Positions 54,517 through 63,619 are shown, counted from the stretch's first letter. The stretch: 64,000 nt of DNA from an uncultured Flavobacteriaceae bacterium (GCA_947487895.1 CANKYF010000005.1:124001-188000); one strand, 5' to 3'. The notes: generated by a model from the letters alone, not told the origin. Program-made: numbers and translations.

Positions 54517-55264
54517 ATTGAGATTTATTGTTTGTGTTTAAGGTTTCAATAGTTTTAATAGAAGCGGCAGTTACAGAAAGAGGTAGCACTAAAATAATTC
54601 CAATTATAGGAATTAATAAAAGCAATAAAAATACAATACCGTTTCCTATAGCTAACCCTCTGTTTTTTCTAACAAATTGTACACTTTCTTTATATGCATA
54701 ATGACGTTCTAAGGTGTAATCTATATTACCAAAACCAGCATAATAGGCTTGCATTAAAAATAAAGCAATAGTTGAAAAAATATTGACAATAGGAATTAGC
54801 TTTAATAATAGAATAGGAATAGTTAGTAATAATTCCATGCCTAAGTTTCTAACATTAATCCTTATACCGCGCCAAAGTTGCTGAGAAAATGTGGTGTTTC
54901 TATGTGAATGCGTTTCTTTTCCTGTTAAATGCGCTTCTATTTTTTCTGAAACGGTACTCATAAAAGGTGCAGACAGTGCCATTATGATGTGTTTGAATAG
55001 AATTAACCCTATTACTAATACAATTAAGCCACCAATAAATGAACTAATAGTTTCAAATGTTTCATGACCCCAATCCCAAATCCAGATTTTAGAAATGAAA
55101 CTACCAATATTATCTGAAAGGCTATAAGCGCAACCAAAAATTATGATTGCTGTAACTACACTAATAAGCATGGGAATAGCGAAAAACTTCCAAAGTTTTA
55201 ATTTAGAAATTAGACCAAAAGCACCAAAATATGCTTTAATTCCTGATGTGATGTTTTTAATCAT
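54506..55264 (-). CDS. CysZ/EI24-like membrane protein
   Basis: 252 aa. Four to six hydrophobic segments and the EI24/CysZ patterns are visible (SGIKAYFGAFGLISKLKLWK, IMALSAPFMSTVSEKIE, AYYAGFGNIDYTLERHYAYK). The start is placed at 55264 because MIKNITSGIKAYF matches the family opening; an ATG at 55276 is also in frame. CysZ imports sulfate in other bacteria. Sulfate import is not established here, and nothing in the haem context requires it. Confidence 0.8.
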   Translation of the reverse strand: MIKNITSGIKAYFGAFGLISKLKLWKFFAIPMLISVVTAIIIFGCAYSLSDNIGSFISKIWIWDWGHETFETISSFIGGLIVLVIGLILFKHIIMALSAPFMSTVSEKIEAHLTGKETHSHRNTTFSQQLWRGIRINVRNLGMELLLTIPILLLKLIPIVNIFSTIALFLMQAYYAGFGNIDYTLERHYAYKESVQFVRKNRGLAIGNGIVFLLLLLIPIIGIILVLPLSVTAASIKTIETLNTNNKSQYAV

Positions 55265-55802
55265 ATTGATATTCAAATTTTAGCAAACCAAAATAAAGTA
55301 CATCTTCATATTGATTATTATGACCTAAATAATCATGACGTAATAAACCTTCTTGTTTAAATCCTATTTTTAATGCTACTCTTTGACTTGCAATATTTTC
55401 TGGAAAAACTCGCAGAAATACTTTGTTCATTTGTAGAGTTTCAAAACAATATGTTACAACCTCTTGGGTTAATTTTGTAGTAATGCCTTTGCCAGTAGCT
55501 TGTTGAGAGATGAAATACCCCATTTCGGCTTTTCTAGCTTGTTTGTCAATGTTTTTAACGTTAACTAAGCCAACTAAATTATTTGATTTAGAATGGTTTA
55601 TAAAAAATGAATATGCATCACCTTTTTTTTCATCTGAAACCCATTGGTTATACAGTTCTTTAGCACCTTCTTTAGTGGCACACCTCCTTACTGTACCAGC
55701 AAACCCTTTTTCTATATACGATTTGTTAGTCTTGATTAAGTTGAAGAAGTCTCCAAACAAAACGGTATCAATACGAACTAGTATATAGTCTTTTTGACTC
55801 AA
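55257..55802 (-). CDS. GNAT-family acetyltransferase (RimJ/RimL-like)
   Basis: 181 aa. Ribosomal-protein-type N-acetyltransferase pattern: VNVKNIDKQARKAEMGYFIS, GKGITTKLTQEVVTYCFETL, VFPENIASQRVALKIGFKQE and the final LGHNNQYEDVLYFGLLK. The acceptor is unknown. It is 3 bp after hemE and overlaps the CysZ/EI24-like gene. It is a distant relative of the other GNAT gene in the operon. Confidence 0.87.
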   Translation of the reverse strand: MSQKDYILVRIDTVLFGDFFNLIKTNKSYIEKGFAGTVRRCATKEGAKELYNQWVSDEKKGDAYSFFINHSKSNNLVGLVNVKNIDKQARKAEMGYFISQQATGKGITTKLTQEVVTYCFETLQMNKVFLRVFPENIASQRVALKIGFKQEGLLRHDYLGHNNQYEDVLYFGLLKFEYQYD

Positions 55803-55805
55803 AGG

Positions 55806-56831
55806 TTAGCTTTTATATTCTTTTACTGCATCTATAAATGCTTTGGCATTATCTAATGGAATATTAGGTAAAATACCATGCCCTAAATTAACGATGTATT
55901 TGTCTTTTCCAAAATCATTGATCATTTGGGTAACCATCTTTTTAATTTCTGAAGGAGGTGATAACAATCTTGAAGGATCAAAATTACCTTGTAGTGTTAT
56001 ATTTCCACCAGTTAAATAGCGTGCATTTTGTGCAGAACAGGTCCAATCTACACCTAAAGCCGAAGCATTACTTTTTGCCATATCTCCTAAAGCGAACCAG
56101 CACCCTTTACCAAAGGCAATTACAGGAGCTTCGTCTTTTAAAGCTTCAATAATTTGATTGATATATTGCCACGAAAATTCTTGATAATCTGTTGGAGATA
56201 ACATACCTCCCCAAGAATCAAAAACTTGAACTGCATTTACACCTGCTTTTACTTTTTCCTTTAGGTAAGCAATAGTGGTATCTGTTATTTTTTGAAGTAA
56301 CTCATGTGCAGCTACCGGATTTGTAAAACAAAATTCTTTGGCTTTATCAAAGTTTTTACTGCCTTGACCTTGTACACAGTAACATAGAATGGTCCATGGT
56401 GACCCAGCAAAACCAATTAAAGGAATATCATCATTTAATAATTCCTTGGTTGCTTTTATGGCTTGATATACATAGTCTAATTCTACAGTAACGTCTGGAA
56501 CGATAACATTATCAATATCTTTTTGAGAGCGTACAGGATTTGGTAAGTACGGACCAAAATTTGGTTTCATTTGCACCTCAATATTCATTGCCTGAGGAAT
56601 TACTAAAATATCACAGAATAGAATAGCAGCATCCATACCATATCTACGAATAGGTTGTACTGTGATTTCACTGGCTAATTCAGGAGTTCTACAACGTGTA
56701 AAAAAGTCGTATTTCTCTCGAATAGCAATGAATTCTGGTAAATAACGTCCTGCTTGACGCATCATCCATACTGGTGGTCTATTTACAGTTTCACCTTTTA
56801 ATGCTCTTAAAAATAAATCGTTCTTTATCAT
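55806..56831 (-). CDS. hemE: uroporphyrinogen decarboxylase
   Basis: 341 aa. The signatures [16 protein letters not shown] and [20 protein letters not shown] are present, with [14 protein letters not shown] (active-site Asp region) and the C-terminal [14 protein letters not shown]. It converts uroporphyrinogen III to coproporphyrinogen III. It overlaps the small DUF-like gene by 4 bp. Confidence 0.97.
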   Translation of the reverse strand: MIKNDLFLRALKGETVNRPPVWMMRQAGRYLPEFIAIREKYDFFTRCRTPELASEITVQPIRRYGMDAAILFCDILVIPQAMNIEVQMKPNFGPYLPNPVRSQKDIDNVIVPDVTVELDYVYQAIKATKELLNDDIPLIGFAGSPWTILCYCVQGQGSKNFDKAKEFCFTNPVAAHELLQKITDTTIAYLKEKVKAGVNAVQVFDSWGGMLSPTDYQEFSWQYINQIIEALKDEAPVIAFGKGCWFALGDMAKSNASALGVDWTCSAQNARYLTGGNITLQGNFDPSRLLSPPSEIKKMVTQMINDFGKDKYIVNLGHGILPNIPLDNAKAFIDAVKEYKS

Positions 56832-57130
56832 AATTTTTCTCCTTTAACTATAAAAGATGTTTTTATAGATGCTTCTTTTAAATGGTTAAAACTTAAGCGT
56901 TTTTCATCGTTTAAAAATCCTTTGAATCCTTCTTCACTTTCAAAAGAAATAAAATGGATTTCAAATGGTTTTTCTTCTTCGGCGTTTATATAATTATCAT
57001 CATTAGGCTTTACTCTATAAATGAGTTTTCCTTTATGGTTTTTTAACAACGGAAGCACTTCAGACTCATATTGGTTATATAAATCTTCTTTTCCTTCATT
57101 AATAAAAAGAAATGCCGTGATGTAAATCAT
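56828..57130 (-). CDS. small ABM/DUF1330-like protein in the haem operon
   Basis: 100 aa. The pattern [30 protein letters not shown], and [20 protein letters not shown] fits a dimeric alpha/beta-barrel (DUF1330/EthD-like) fold. It overlaps hemE by 4 bp and the hemCD gene by 1 bp, so it is translated in the pathway. ABM-fold proteins include haem-degrading and chlorite-dismutase-like enzymes, but no haem-binding residue can be assigned here. Confidence 0.7.
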   Translation of the reverse strand: MIYITAFLFINEGKEDLYNQYESEVLPLLKNHKGKLIYRVKPNDDNYINAEEEKPFEIHFISFESEEGFKGFLNDEKRLSFNHLKEASIKTSFIVKGEKL

Positions 57131-58707
57131 TATTGTATATAATGTTCATTTACCAATTCAATAACACTTTCTACCGTTGGTACTTTGGCAATTTTCACCT
57201 CTTTAAAATGTTTTCTTGCTTCTTTTGCAGTGGTTTCACCTATACAAAAAGCAACAACTTCTTTATTGTTTTTTTGTTTATAGCTTTGTACTGTTGATGG
57301 ACTGTAAAACATCACACTATTTACAGAATCATCTAGTTCTACACCATCAAATTTAGTTTGGTAAGCTTCTACTTCATTCACTTTAACATGATTGCTTTCA
57401 AGAATGGTTGGCAAATCATCTAATCTCATATTACTACAAAAATAGGTAACCTCAGTACCTTCAATATACTCTACTAAATACTCTGCTAAGGCTTTTGCAT
57501 TCTTTTCAGAGTGTGTCACCTTTCCAATTTTATTTTCAACCAAACGTTTAGTGCGCCTTCCCACACAATAGATATTTTTAAACTGTAATTCCTCTTGGGA
57601 GAAACTCATTAATAATGCATCTACAGCATTTTTGCTAGTAATGATCACATTATCGATACCGTTTTTTACTATATGCTTATGAATTCTATTAGGGTTAGTT
57701 TTAATAAAATCTGAACTTTTTGGCGTTACTTTTTCATTAAACAACAAACGCTGATCTTCAGTTAAAGATTTAGTAGAATATACGTTGGTCTTCTTACCTT
57801 CATTTTTAATATCATCCATTAAACGTTTTCCGCCACGTTCAATAATATAGCTGGAAGCATAAGTAGCAATATCTTGATGTTTACCTAGCTTTTCAATTCT
57901 AGATACTTCAATTTTTTTAGAACCGTCTTTACTTAAAAGTACGCCTTTAAAAATAATCTCATCATCTTTAATTCTTGCTAAAGCGCCTATTGGTGCAGTA
58001 CAACCACCTTCTAATTTATTTAAAAACTCACGTTCTATGGTTGTGCAGATTTCAGTTTCTTCATGATTTAAATAAGAACAGGCTTCAATTACATCTGGGT
58101 TGTCTTTATGAGCTGCAATCATGATGGCTCCTTGTGCTGGCGCTGGAATCATCCAACTTAAATTGATAGCTTCTTCAGGTCTAATACCTATTCTGCCAAT
58201 GCCTGCAGCAGCAAAAATGGCACCGTTCCAATTGCTATCTTTTAACTTTTGGAGTCTTGAATTAACATTACCTCTTAAATCTGTAATAGTATGGGTTGGG
58301 TAGCGGTTTAGCCATTGCGCACGTCTACGTAAACTACCAGTAGCAATAATTGCTTCCTTAGAACCTAAAAACTCTTCATTATTTTTAAAAACAAGTGTAT
58401 CGTTAACATTACCACGTTTTAAAACGGCTACTTGAACAATGCTTTTTGGTAATATTGTTGGTACGTCTTTAAGGGAGTGTACTGCAATATCAATATCATG
58501 ATTCAATAGAGCAATATCTAAGGTTTTGGTGAAAATACCAGTGATGCCTAACTCGTAAAGAGGTTTGTCTAAAACAATATCTCCTGTAGATTTTACAGGT
58601 ACTAATTCTGATTTATATCCTAAATTTTCAAGTTGTTGTTGTACTGTTTTGGCTTGCCATAGTGCTAATTCACTATCGCGAGTACCAATTTTAATGATTT
58701 TAGACAT
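57130..58707 (-). CDS. hemCD: hydroxymethylbilane synthase / uroporphyrinogen-III synthase fusion
   Basis: 525 aa. Residues 1-300 are HemC: GTRDSELALWQAKTVQQQLE, AVHSLKDVPT, ATGSLRRRAQWLNRYP and the dipyrromethane-cofactor loop EGGCTAPIGA (Cys236). Residues about 310-525 are HemD: NVIITSKNAVDALLMSF, YCVGRRTKRLVEN, VMFYSPSTVQSY and AFCIGETTAKEARK. The fused protein turns four porphobilinogens into uroporphyrinogen III, so the unstable hydroxymethylbilane need not leave the polypeptide. HemA overlaps it by 8 bp. Confidence 0.96.
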   Translation of the reverse strand: MSKIIKIGTRDSELALWQAKTVQQQLENLGYKSELVPVKSTGDIVLDKPLYELGITGIFTKTLDIALLNHDIDIAVHSLKDVPTILPKSIVQVAVLKRGNVNDTLVFKNNEEFLGSKEAIIATGSLRRRAQWLNRYPTHTITDLRGNVNSRLQKLKDSNWNGAIFAAAGIGRIGIRPEEAINLSWMIPAPAQGAIMIAAHKDNPDVIEACSYLNHEETEICTTIEREFLNKLEGGCTAPIGALARIKDDEIIFKGVLLSKDGSKKIEVSRIEKLGKHQDIATYASSYIIERGGKRLMDDIKNEGKKTNVYSTKSLTEDQRLLFNEKVTPKSSDFIKTNPNRIHKHIVKNGIDNVIITSKNAVDALLMSFSQEELQFKNIYCVGRRTKRLVENKIGKVTHSEKNAKALAEYLVEYIEGTEVTYFCSNMRLDDLPTILESNHVKVNEVEAYQTKFDGVELDDSVNSVMFYSPSTVQSYKQKNNKEVVAFCIGETTAKEARKHFKEVKIAKVPTVESVIELVNEHYIQ

Positions 58708-59959
58708 TTCGGGATTGTTCTAACTGAAACACTTTTTTAATAAGCTCTAGACTATCGTCTGTAGAATTATTACCATCTCTTAAATGGTGTGCAAAATGAT
58801 TAGTTATTTTTTGAATGATATTATTACTAATTAGAGTGGCTTGCTCTTCGTTAAAATCTGATAATTTTTTGCGCTGCGTATCTAATTCAGCAGTTGCAAA
58901 ATCAGCCAATTTATGTTTTAAAGCTTTTATGGTGGGAGCAAACTTTCTAGTTTCTAACCAAGCACCAAATTCCTCATTTACTTCATTTATAATGCCTTCT
59001 GCTTGTGGAATATAGGCTTTGCGCTTTTCTAAAGTTTCGTCTGTTAATTGAGAAAGATAATCTAAATGAACTAAAGTTACATTTTCTAACTCTTTAACGT
59101 TTTCATCTACATTTTTTGGAATAGATAAATCTAAAATTAATAGGGGTCTTTTAGATTGTATAATATGCTTATCAATAGTAGGTCTGTGAGCACCTGTAGC
59201 TACTATTAAAATATCTGAATTGGTAACCTCTTCTTGTAAATTAGCATAATCTTTAACTAATAAATTGAATTTACCAGCAATTTTTTCGGCTTTATTCTTA
59301 GTTCTATTAATTAAAGTTATATGCTCATTTTTGGTATGTTTTACTAAGTTTTCACAGGTATTTCTTCCTATTTTACCTGTACCAAAAAGTAAGATGTTTT
59401 TACTTGAAACGTCTTCAATATTTTTTAAAATGTATTGAACTGAAGCAAAAGAAACAGAGGTAGCACCTGAAGATAATTCTGTTTCTGTTTTAATACGCTT
59501 ACTTGCCTGAATTACGGCATTCACGAGACGTTCTAAAAATGGATTCAATAAATTTTGCTTTTTTGAAAGTACAGCACTGGATTTTATTTGGCTAATTATT
59601 TCAAAATCACCTAAAATCTGACTGTCTAACCCAGAACCCACCCGAAACATATGGCTAATAGCTTCTTTATTTTTATATACGTAAGCTACTTTCTGAAACT
59701 CATCAACTGTACCTTGAGTATTGTCACATAAAAGTTTTATAAGTTGAAAAGGATGTTCAGCAAAACCATAAATTTCAGTTCTATTACACGTAGAAGTAAC
59801 AACCAAACTTTCAATATGGTTTTCTTTAGCTTGCTTAAGGAGTAATGACCTTGAGTCGTCACTTAAACTAAAGTACCCACGTATTTCTGCATCGGCTTTT
59901 TTATAACTTAAACCAATGGCATAAAAATTTTTGCTTTTAGAAATATTGTATTTATGCAT
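58700..59959 (-). CDS. hemA: glutamyl-tRNA reductase
   Basis: 419 aa. The catalytic Cys58 lies in TSTCNRTEIYG, with RVGSGLDSQILGDFEIISQI, SSGATSVSFASVQYIL and the NADPH-domain FGTGKIGRNTCENL. It starts the C5 route by reducing glutamyl-tRNA to glutamate-1-semialdehyde; the aminomutase HemL is not in the window. It is the first gene of the minus-strand haem operon, divergent from the AraC regulator. Confidence 0.97.
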   Translation of the reverse strand: MHKYNISKSKNFYAIGLSYKKADAEIRGYFSLSDDSRSLLLKQAKENHIESLVVTSTCNRTEIYGFAEHPFQLIKLLCDNTQGTVDEFQKVAYVYKNKEAISHMFRVGSGLDSQILGDFEIISQIKSSAVLSKKQNLLNPFLERLVNAVIQASKRIKTETELSSGATSVSFASVQYILKNIEDVSSKNILLFGTGKIGRNTCENLVKHTKNEHITLINRTKNKAEKIAGKFNLLVKDYANLQEEVTNSDILIVATGAHRPTIDKHIIQSKRPLLILDLSIPKNVDENVKELENVTLVHLDYLSQLTDETLEKRKAYIPQAEGIINEVNEEFGAWLETRKFAPTIKALKHKLADFATAELDTQRKKLSDFNEEQATLISNNIIQKITNHFAHHLRDGNNSTDDSLELIKKVFQLEQSRNV

Positions 59960-59981
59960 GTAATTTCCTGACTACGGGAAG

Positions 59982-59989
59982 CAAAAATA
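59982..59989 (-). promoter_or_regulatory. candidate -7 box (TATTTTTG) for hemA
   Basis: On the minus strand this is an exact TAnnTTTG match, about 22 bp before the hemA ATG, giving a short leader. A TTG box at the expected spacing was not found. Confidence 0.45.
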
Positions 59990-60065
59990 GAAGCATAGTT
60001 CAAAAAAAAATAACGCTCAAAGAACTTTTAGTATCGTTTCAGGTTTTTTAAACAATTTTTATAAT

Positions 60066-60089
60066 AAAATATGATAAATGTCATATTTT
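60066..60089. promoter_or_regulatory. candidate operator: 9-bp inverted repeat between hemA and the AraC gene
   Basis: AAAATATGA (60066-60074), six bases, then TCATATTTT (60081-60089) is a perfect inverted repeat. Its right arm overlaps the -7 box of the regulator gene. The placement fits autoregulation of the regulator and control of hemA. Confidence 0.5.
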
Positions 60090-60091
60090 TG
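60084..60091 (+). promoter_or_regulatory. candidate -7 box (TATTTTTG) for the AraC regulator
   Basis: Exact TAnnTTTG match, 36 bp before the ATG. It overlaps the 60066-60089 inverted repeat, so a protein bound there would block it. Confidence 0.45.
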
Positions 60092-60127
60092 TAGGTAAAT
60101 CGGCAGGTTTTAATGCTTTAATCTAGA

Positions 60128-61048
60128 ATGAGTCTAAATAATATTGAAAATATGAATGCAGATTTTAATCAAAAAAATGTCGCTGTAGGTACTTTTAATG
60201 AAACCAGCGTAGATGAAGATGTTTTAGTTTTAACATTTAAAAATGATGAGAATACTTCGCAAAGTGTTACAAAAGAGATTGATAGCTCATTTATTCAGTT
60301 TCATTTTGGAGTAAAAGGCACTACAAATTTCGTTTTTAATAATGGACGATATGTATTAAATATTCATGAAGAGAATTCTTTATTACTATATAATCCTCAA
60401 AGAGAGTTGCCTATAAATCTTATGGTAGAACCAAATTCTTGGATAGTATCTATTTTAATTTCTATTAAAAAGTTTCATGGTTTATTTTCTCAGGAGGCAG
60501 ATTATATTTCATTTTTAAACGATGAGAATAAGGATAAGAAGTATTATAAAGATGGAGCGATATCTCCCTCAATGGCCATAGTATTAAACCAGTTAATAAA
60601 TTATAGTTTAAACAATTCTATTAAAAATATTTATTTTAAAGGTAAGGCTTATGAACTTTTAAGCCTGTATTTTAATAGAAGTGAGGATGCCGATATTGAG
60701 CAATGTCCGTTTTTAGTTGATGAAACGAATGTTATTAAAATACGAAAAGCTAAAGATATTGTTGTTTCTAGAATGGCAGAACCGCCAAGTTTACAGGAAT
60801 TAGCTGATGAAATAGGATTAAATATTAAAAAGCTAAAAGAAGGCTTCAAACAAATTTATGGAGATTCGGTGTTTAGTTTTTTGTTTGATTATAAGATGGA
60901 AGTTGCTAGAAAGCTTTTAGAAACAGGTGAGAACAATGTGAACGAAGTAGGATTAAAGGTAGGTTATAGTACATCTAGTCATTTTATTGCTGCTTTTAAA
61001 AAGAAGTATGGTACCACACCAAAAAAATACGTCATGTCTTTGAATTAA
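60128..61048 (+). CDS. AraC-family regulator divergent from the haem operon
   Basis: 306 aa. The N-terminal half is an unrecognised sensor domain (FIQFHFGVKGTTNFVFNNGR, INLMVEPNSWIVSIL), and the C-terminus holds the two HTH units of AraC proteins (PPSLQELADEIGLNIKKLKE, VNEVGLKVGYSTSSHFIAAF, KKKYGTTPKKYVM). Position beside hemA suggests control of haem synthesis, perhaps by iron or haem (inference). The alternative is an unrelated regulon. Confidence 0.88.
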   Translation: MSLNNIENMNADFNQKNVAVGTFNETSVDEDVLVLTFKNDENTSQSVTKEIDSSFIQFHFGVKGTTNFVFNNGRYVLNIHEENSLLLYNPQRELPINLMVEPNSWIVSILISIKKFHGLFSQEADYISFLNDENKDKKYYKDGAISPSMAIVLNQLINYSLNNSIKNIYFKGKAYELLSLYFNRSEDADIEQCPFLVDETNVIKIRKAKDIVVSRMAEPPSLQELADEIGLNIKKLKEGFKQIYGDSVFSFLFDYKMEVARKLLETGENNVNEVGLKVGYSTSSHFIAAFKKKYGTTPKKYVMSLN

Positions 61049-61097
61049 AAAATGTTTCAATATATAATCTATAATTATTTATTTAAAGTATTTTTAT

Positions 61098-61105
61098 TAT
61101 TTTTG
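61098..61105 (+). promoter_or_regulatory. candidate -7 box (TATTTTTG) before the small gene at 61147
   Basis: Exact TAnnTTTG match, 41 bp before the proposed ATG. This short motif also arises by chance in AT-rich gaps. Confidence 0.35.
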
Positions 61106-61146
61106 AATTCAAATAGTTTTAAATTTTAATTATAATCCCCAAAATC

Positions 61147-61308
61147 ATGAAATTTTTAACACCAGAAATTGAAGCTTTATATAAGTATCACAAAATAAGC
61201 GTAAACAGAAAATCTTTAGTAAGGCCAACGACCTCTTGCGGAATTTTTCAAGATTGCGATTATAATGAAAAAAGACCGCTTTTATACCACCAGAAAAAAC
61301 GAGAATAA
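61147..61308 (+). CDS. possible 53-aa protein
   Basis: 53 aa, with a plausible soluble composition (MKFLTPEIEALYKYHKISVN, RPTTSCGIFQDCDYNEKRP). Two Cys six residues apart (CGIFQDC) and a basic tail are visible. It has the preceding TATTTTTG box. I do not recognise a family with certainty. It lies in the 655-bp gap between the AraC gene and the next lipoprotein. Confidence 0.5.
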   Translation: MKFLTPEIEALYKYHKISVNRKSLVRPTTSCGIFQDCDYNEKRPLLYHQKKRE

Positions 61309-61703
61309 TGAGCAGATTCAATTATTTCGTTAAACAATAATGCGCATAAATAAGAGGCTTTTATCTTACTTTTTGTAATTAATGTAGACTTTAAACTACT
61401 CAAATGTGTATTTTGTCGAATTTTTATGTGTTTTTAGCGATTAATTGATAAAATAGACTTATATTGCGTTCAGAATTAGGTATTTGAACTTCCCTCATTA
61501 ATCAATTTCTAATTTGTAAAATTACTATCCCTCACAGTAAAAGAAAATTTTAAGACAGGTATCTACATTGTAATATTTGAGATTTTATTTAATCGTGTTA
61601 ATGTTGATAGGCTTAAAATTTTAAAATTTAAGACCAATTTAAACCATTATACTTAACCAGTGATGATTAAAATTTTTTTTTCTCTCACAAAATAACCAAA
61701 TCT
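61309..61703. other. 395-bp gap without a visible gene
   Basis: No frame of useful length is seen on either strand, and no terminator, strong palindrome or repeat was found. The end of the stretch probably contains the promoter of the lipoprotein at 61704. Confidence 0.5.
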
Positions 61704-62453
61704 ATGAGTAAATTTTTACTACGCACCTTAATTGTTGCATGTGTTGTCTTCACGTCCTGTAAGACAGGAGTAGAAGAAAAAGTAGTTGATGATTGTGAAT
61801 TATTTACAATTAATAATTTTAAATTCTACAACTCTAGAGTATATGACAGGCCAATAATTTTTGAAAAAGGAAGTCATAACTTATTGCATAAAGAATATGT
61901 ACCAGTATGGTACCCAGGGTATTGTGCTATCAACAATCCTGCTTATTTTGAGACTAAGTCTGAATACATGAAGTACATCTTAAACAGGCAAGTTAATGAT
62001 CACGATCCTTCATATTACGAGCATTTATATGAAAGTAGTAAGGCTAACCCTAAAGGTGTGAACAACCATTACCACGATAGTTATCACCTTTTATTTAGAG
62101 GGACTATTAGTGTTCAACATGTGCCTAGTGGAACAGAATTTTTATTAGTTGCTGGTAAAAGTTATATTGAAAAGGAGGATGACTACAATAAAAATACGGA
62201 GTTTTATGATAGTTCAATTAAAGAAATGTTTGCTTTTAAGTTAGAAGGAAAATCATACAAATTAGTAGATATAGACCGTATTTTTGGTACATTCTTAAAA
62301 GTACAAGAAGATAAAGTTTATGCAGTTTTAGACACTAAAAACTTATTAAACGCTGTTTGTGTTGAGAATGTAAATACGATTAAAAAAACTGAGTTTGATA
62401 GTAGTAAATTGCCAAAATGGGTTTATAACAAATCAGACTTAACAAACGAATAA
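61704..62453 (+). CDS. lipoprotein of unknown function
   Basis: 249 aa. Lipobox VVFTSC (Cys19). The mature part is rich in Tyr, His and acidic residues (VPVWYPGYCAINNPAYFETK, NHYHDSYHLLFRGTISVQHV), with clustered His (NNHYHDSYH) that could bind a metal. No family recognised. It is followed by a strong terminator before hemH, so it is probably its own unit. Confidence 0.75.
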   Translation: MSKFLLRTLIVACVVFTSCKTGVEEKVVDDCELFTINNFKFYNSRVYDRPIIFEKGSHNLLHKEYVPVWYPGYCAINNPAYFETKSEYMKYILNRQVNDHDPSYYEHLYESSKANPKGVNNHYHDSYHLLFRGTISVQHVPSGTEFLLVAGKSYIEKEDDYNKNTEFYDSSIKEMFAFKLEGKSYKLVDIDRIFGTFLKVQEDKVYAVLDTKNLLNAVCVENVNTIKKTEFDSSKLPKWVYNKSDLTNE

Positions 62454-62482
62454 TAAGTACACAACCAATTTTCATATTCAAT

Positions 62483-62524
62483 AAAAAAAGCATATAAATT
62501 TTAAAATTTATATGCTTTTTTTTC
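62483..62524 (+). terminator. intrinsic terminator before hemH
   Basis: AAAAAAAGCATATAAATTTT (62483-62502) and AAAATTTATATGCTTTTTTT (62503-62522) form one long, almost loop-free stem that runs into T residues. Confidence 0.9.
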
Positions 62525-62559
62525 TTTTTTTCTCAAAGAAAACAATTATCTGTTCCTAA

Positions 62560-62591
62560 TTGTTTTAATGCCGTTTTGTGTTGTATTTTTA
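62560..62591 (+). promoter_or_regulatory. candidate hemH promoter
   Basis: TTG (62560-62562), 21 bases, then TATTTTTA (62584-62591) resembles the Bacteroidota -33/-7 pair with one mismatch at the last base. The ATG follows 4 bp later, so the leader would be very short. Confidence 0.35.
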
Positions 62592-62595
62592 CAAT

Positions 62596-63615
62596 ATGAA
62601 AAAAGGAGTTTTGCTAGTAAACCTTGGTTCTCCAGACAGTCCAGAACCAAAAGATGTAAAAAAATATCTGGGTGAATTTTTAATGGATGAACGTGTTATT
62701 GATATTCCTTATACAGCCAGAGCTTTACTGGTAAGGGGTATTATTTTAAAAACGCGTCCAAAAGCTTCTGCAGCTGCATATAAAAAAATATGGTGGGAAG
62801 AAGGGTCTCCATTAATTGTTCTTTCTGAACGATTGCAAGAAAAAATTCAAAAACAAGTAGAGGTTCCCGTTGCTCTAGCCATGCGTTATGGTAGTATGAC
62901 CATTGAAAAAGGGCTTCAAGAATTGGTAGGCCAAGGTGTTGATGAGGTTTTGTTATTTCCATTATACCCACAATTTGCAATGGCAACTACTGAAACTATT
63001 TTAGTAAAGGCTGAAGAACTTAAAAAGCGTCACTTTCCTAATTTAAAAATTGAATCTGTACCTGCGTTTTATAATAAACCAGATTATATCGAGGTACTTT
63101 CTAATTCAATTAAGCGTCATTTAGAAGGTAAGAATTATGAGCATTTATTGTTTTCTTATCATGGTGTTCCAGAAAGACACATTCGTAAAAGCGATGTCAC
63201 AAAATCACACTGTAAAATAGATGGTAGTTGTTGTGCAACATCAAGTAAAGCTCATGAGTTCTGCTACAGGCACCAATGTTTAGAAGTAACTAAGTTAGTT
63301 GCAAAAAAGTTGCAGTTAAAGGAAGGTAGTTTTTCAACCTCTTTTCAATCTCGTTTAGGGTTTGATCCTTGGTTACAACCGTATACAGATAGAACCATAG
63401 AACGTTTAGGAAAACAAGGCACAAAAAATATGGCTATTGTAACGCCTGCTTTTGTGAGTGATTGCCTTGAAACACTTGAAGAAATAGCTATGGAAGGTCA
63501 AGAAATCTTTCATGAAGTAGGTGGAGGTGAATTCACGACCATTCCATGTTTAAATGATGATGATGAGTTTGTGAATTTATTGTCAGATTGGATTTCAGAT
63601 TGGTATAAAAATTAA
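62596..63615 (+). CDS. hemH: ferrochelatase
   Basis: 339 aa from the ATG at 62596; the frame is open six codons further up, but MKKGVLLVNLGSPDSPEPKD is the normal start. Landmarks: VDEVLLFPLYPQFAMATTET, the catalytic His in LFSYHGVPERH and SFQSRLGFDPWLQPYT. A Cys-rich insert (HCKIDGSCCATSSKAHEFCY, then RHQC) follows. It inserts iron into protoporphyrin IX at the membrane. Only 4 bp separate it from hemJ. Confidence 0.96.
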   Translation: MKKGVLLVNLGSPDSPEPKDVKKYLGEFLMDERVIDIPYTARALLVRGIILKTRPKASAAAYKKIWWEEGSPLIVLSERLQEKIQKQVEVPVALAMRYGSMTIEKGLQELVGQGVDEVLLFPLYPQFAMATTETILVKAEELKKRHFPNLKIESVPAFYNKPDYIEVLSNSIKRHLEGKNYEHLLFSYHGVPERHIRKSDVTKSHCKIDGSCCATSSKAHEFCYRHQCLEVTKLVAKKLQLKEGSFSTSFQSRLGFDPWLQPYTDRTIERLGKQGTKNMAIVTPAFVSDCLETLEEIAMEGQEIFHEVGGGEFTTIPCLNDDDEFVNLLSDWISDWYKN

Positions 63616-63619
63616 GCTA

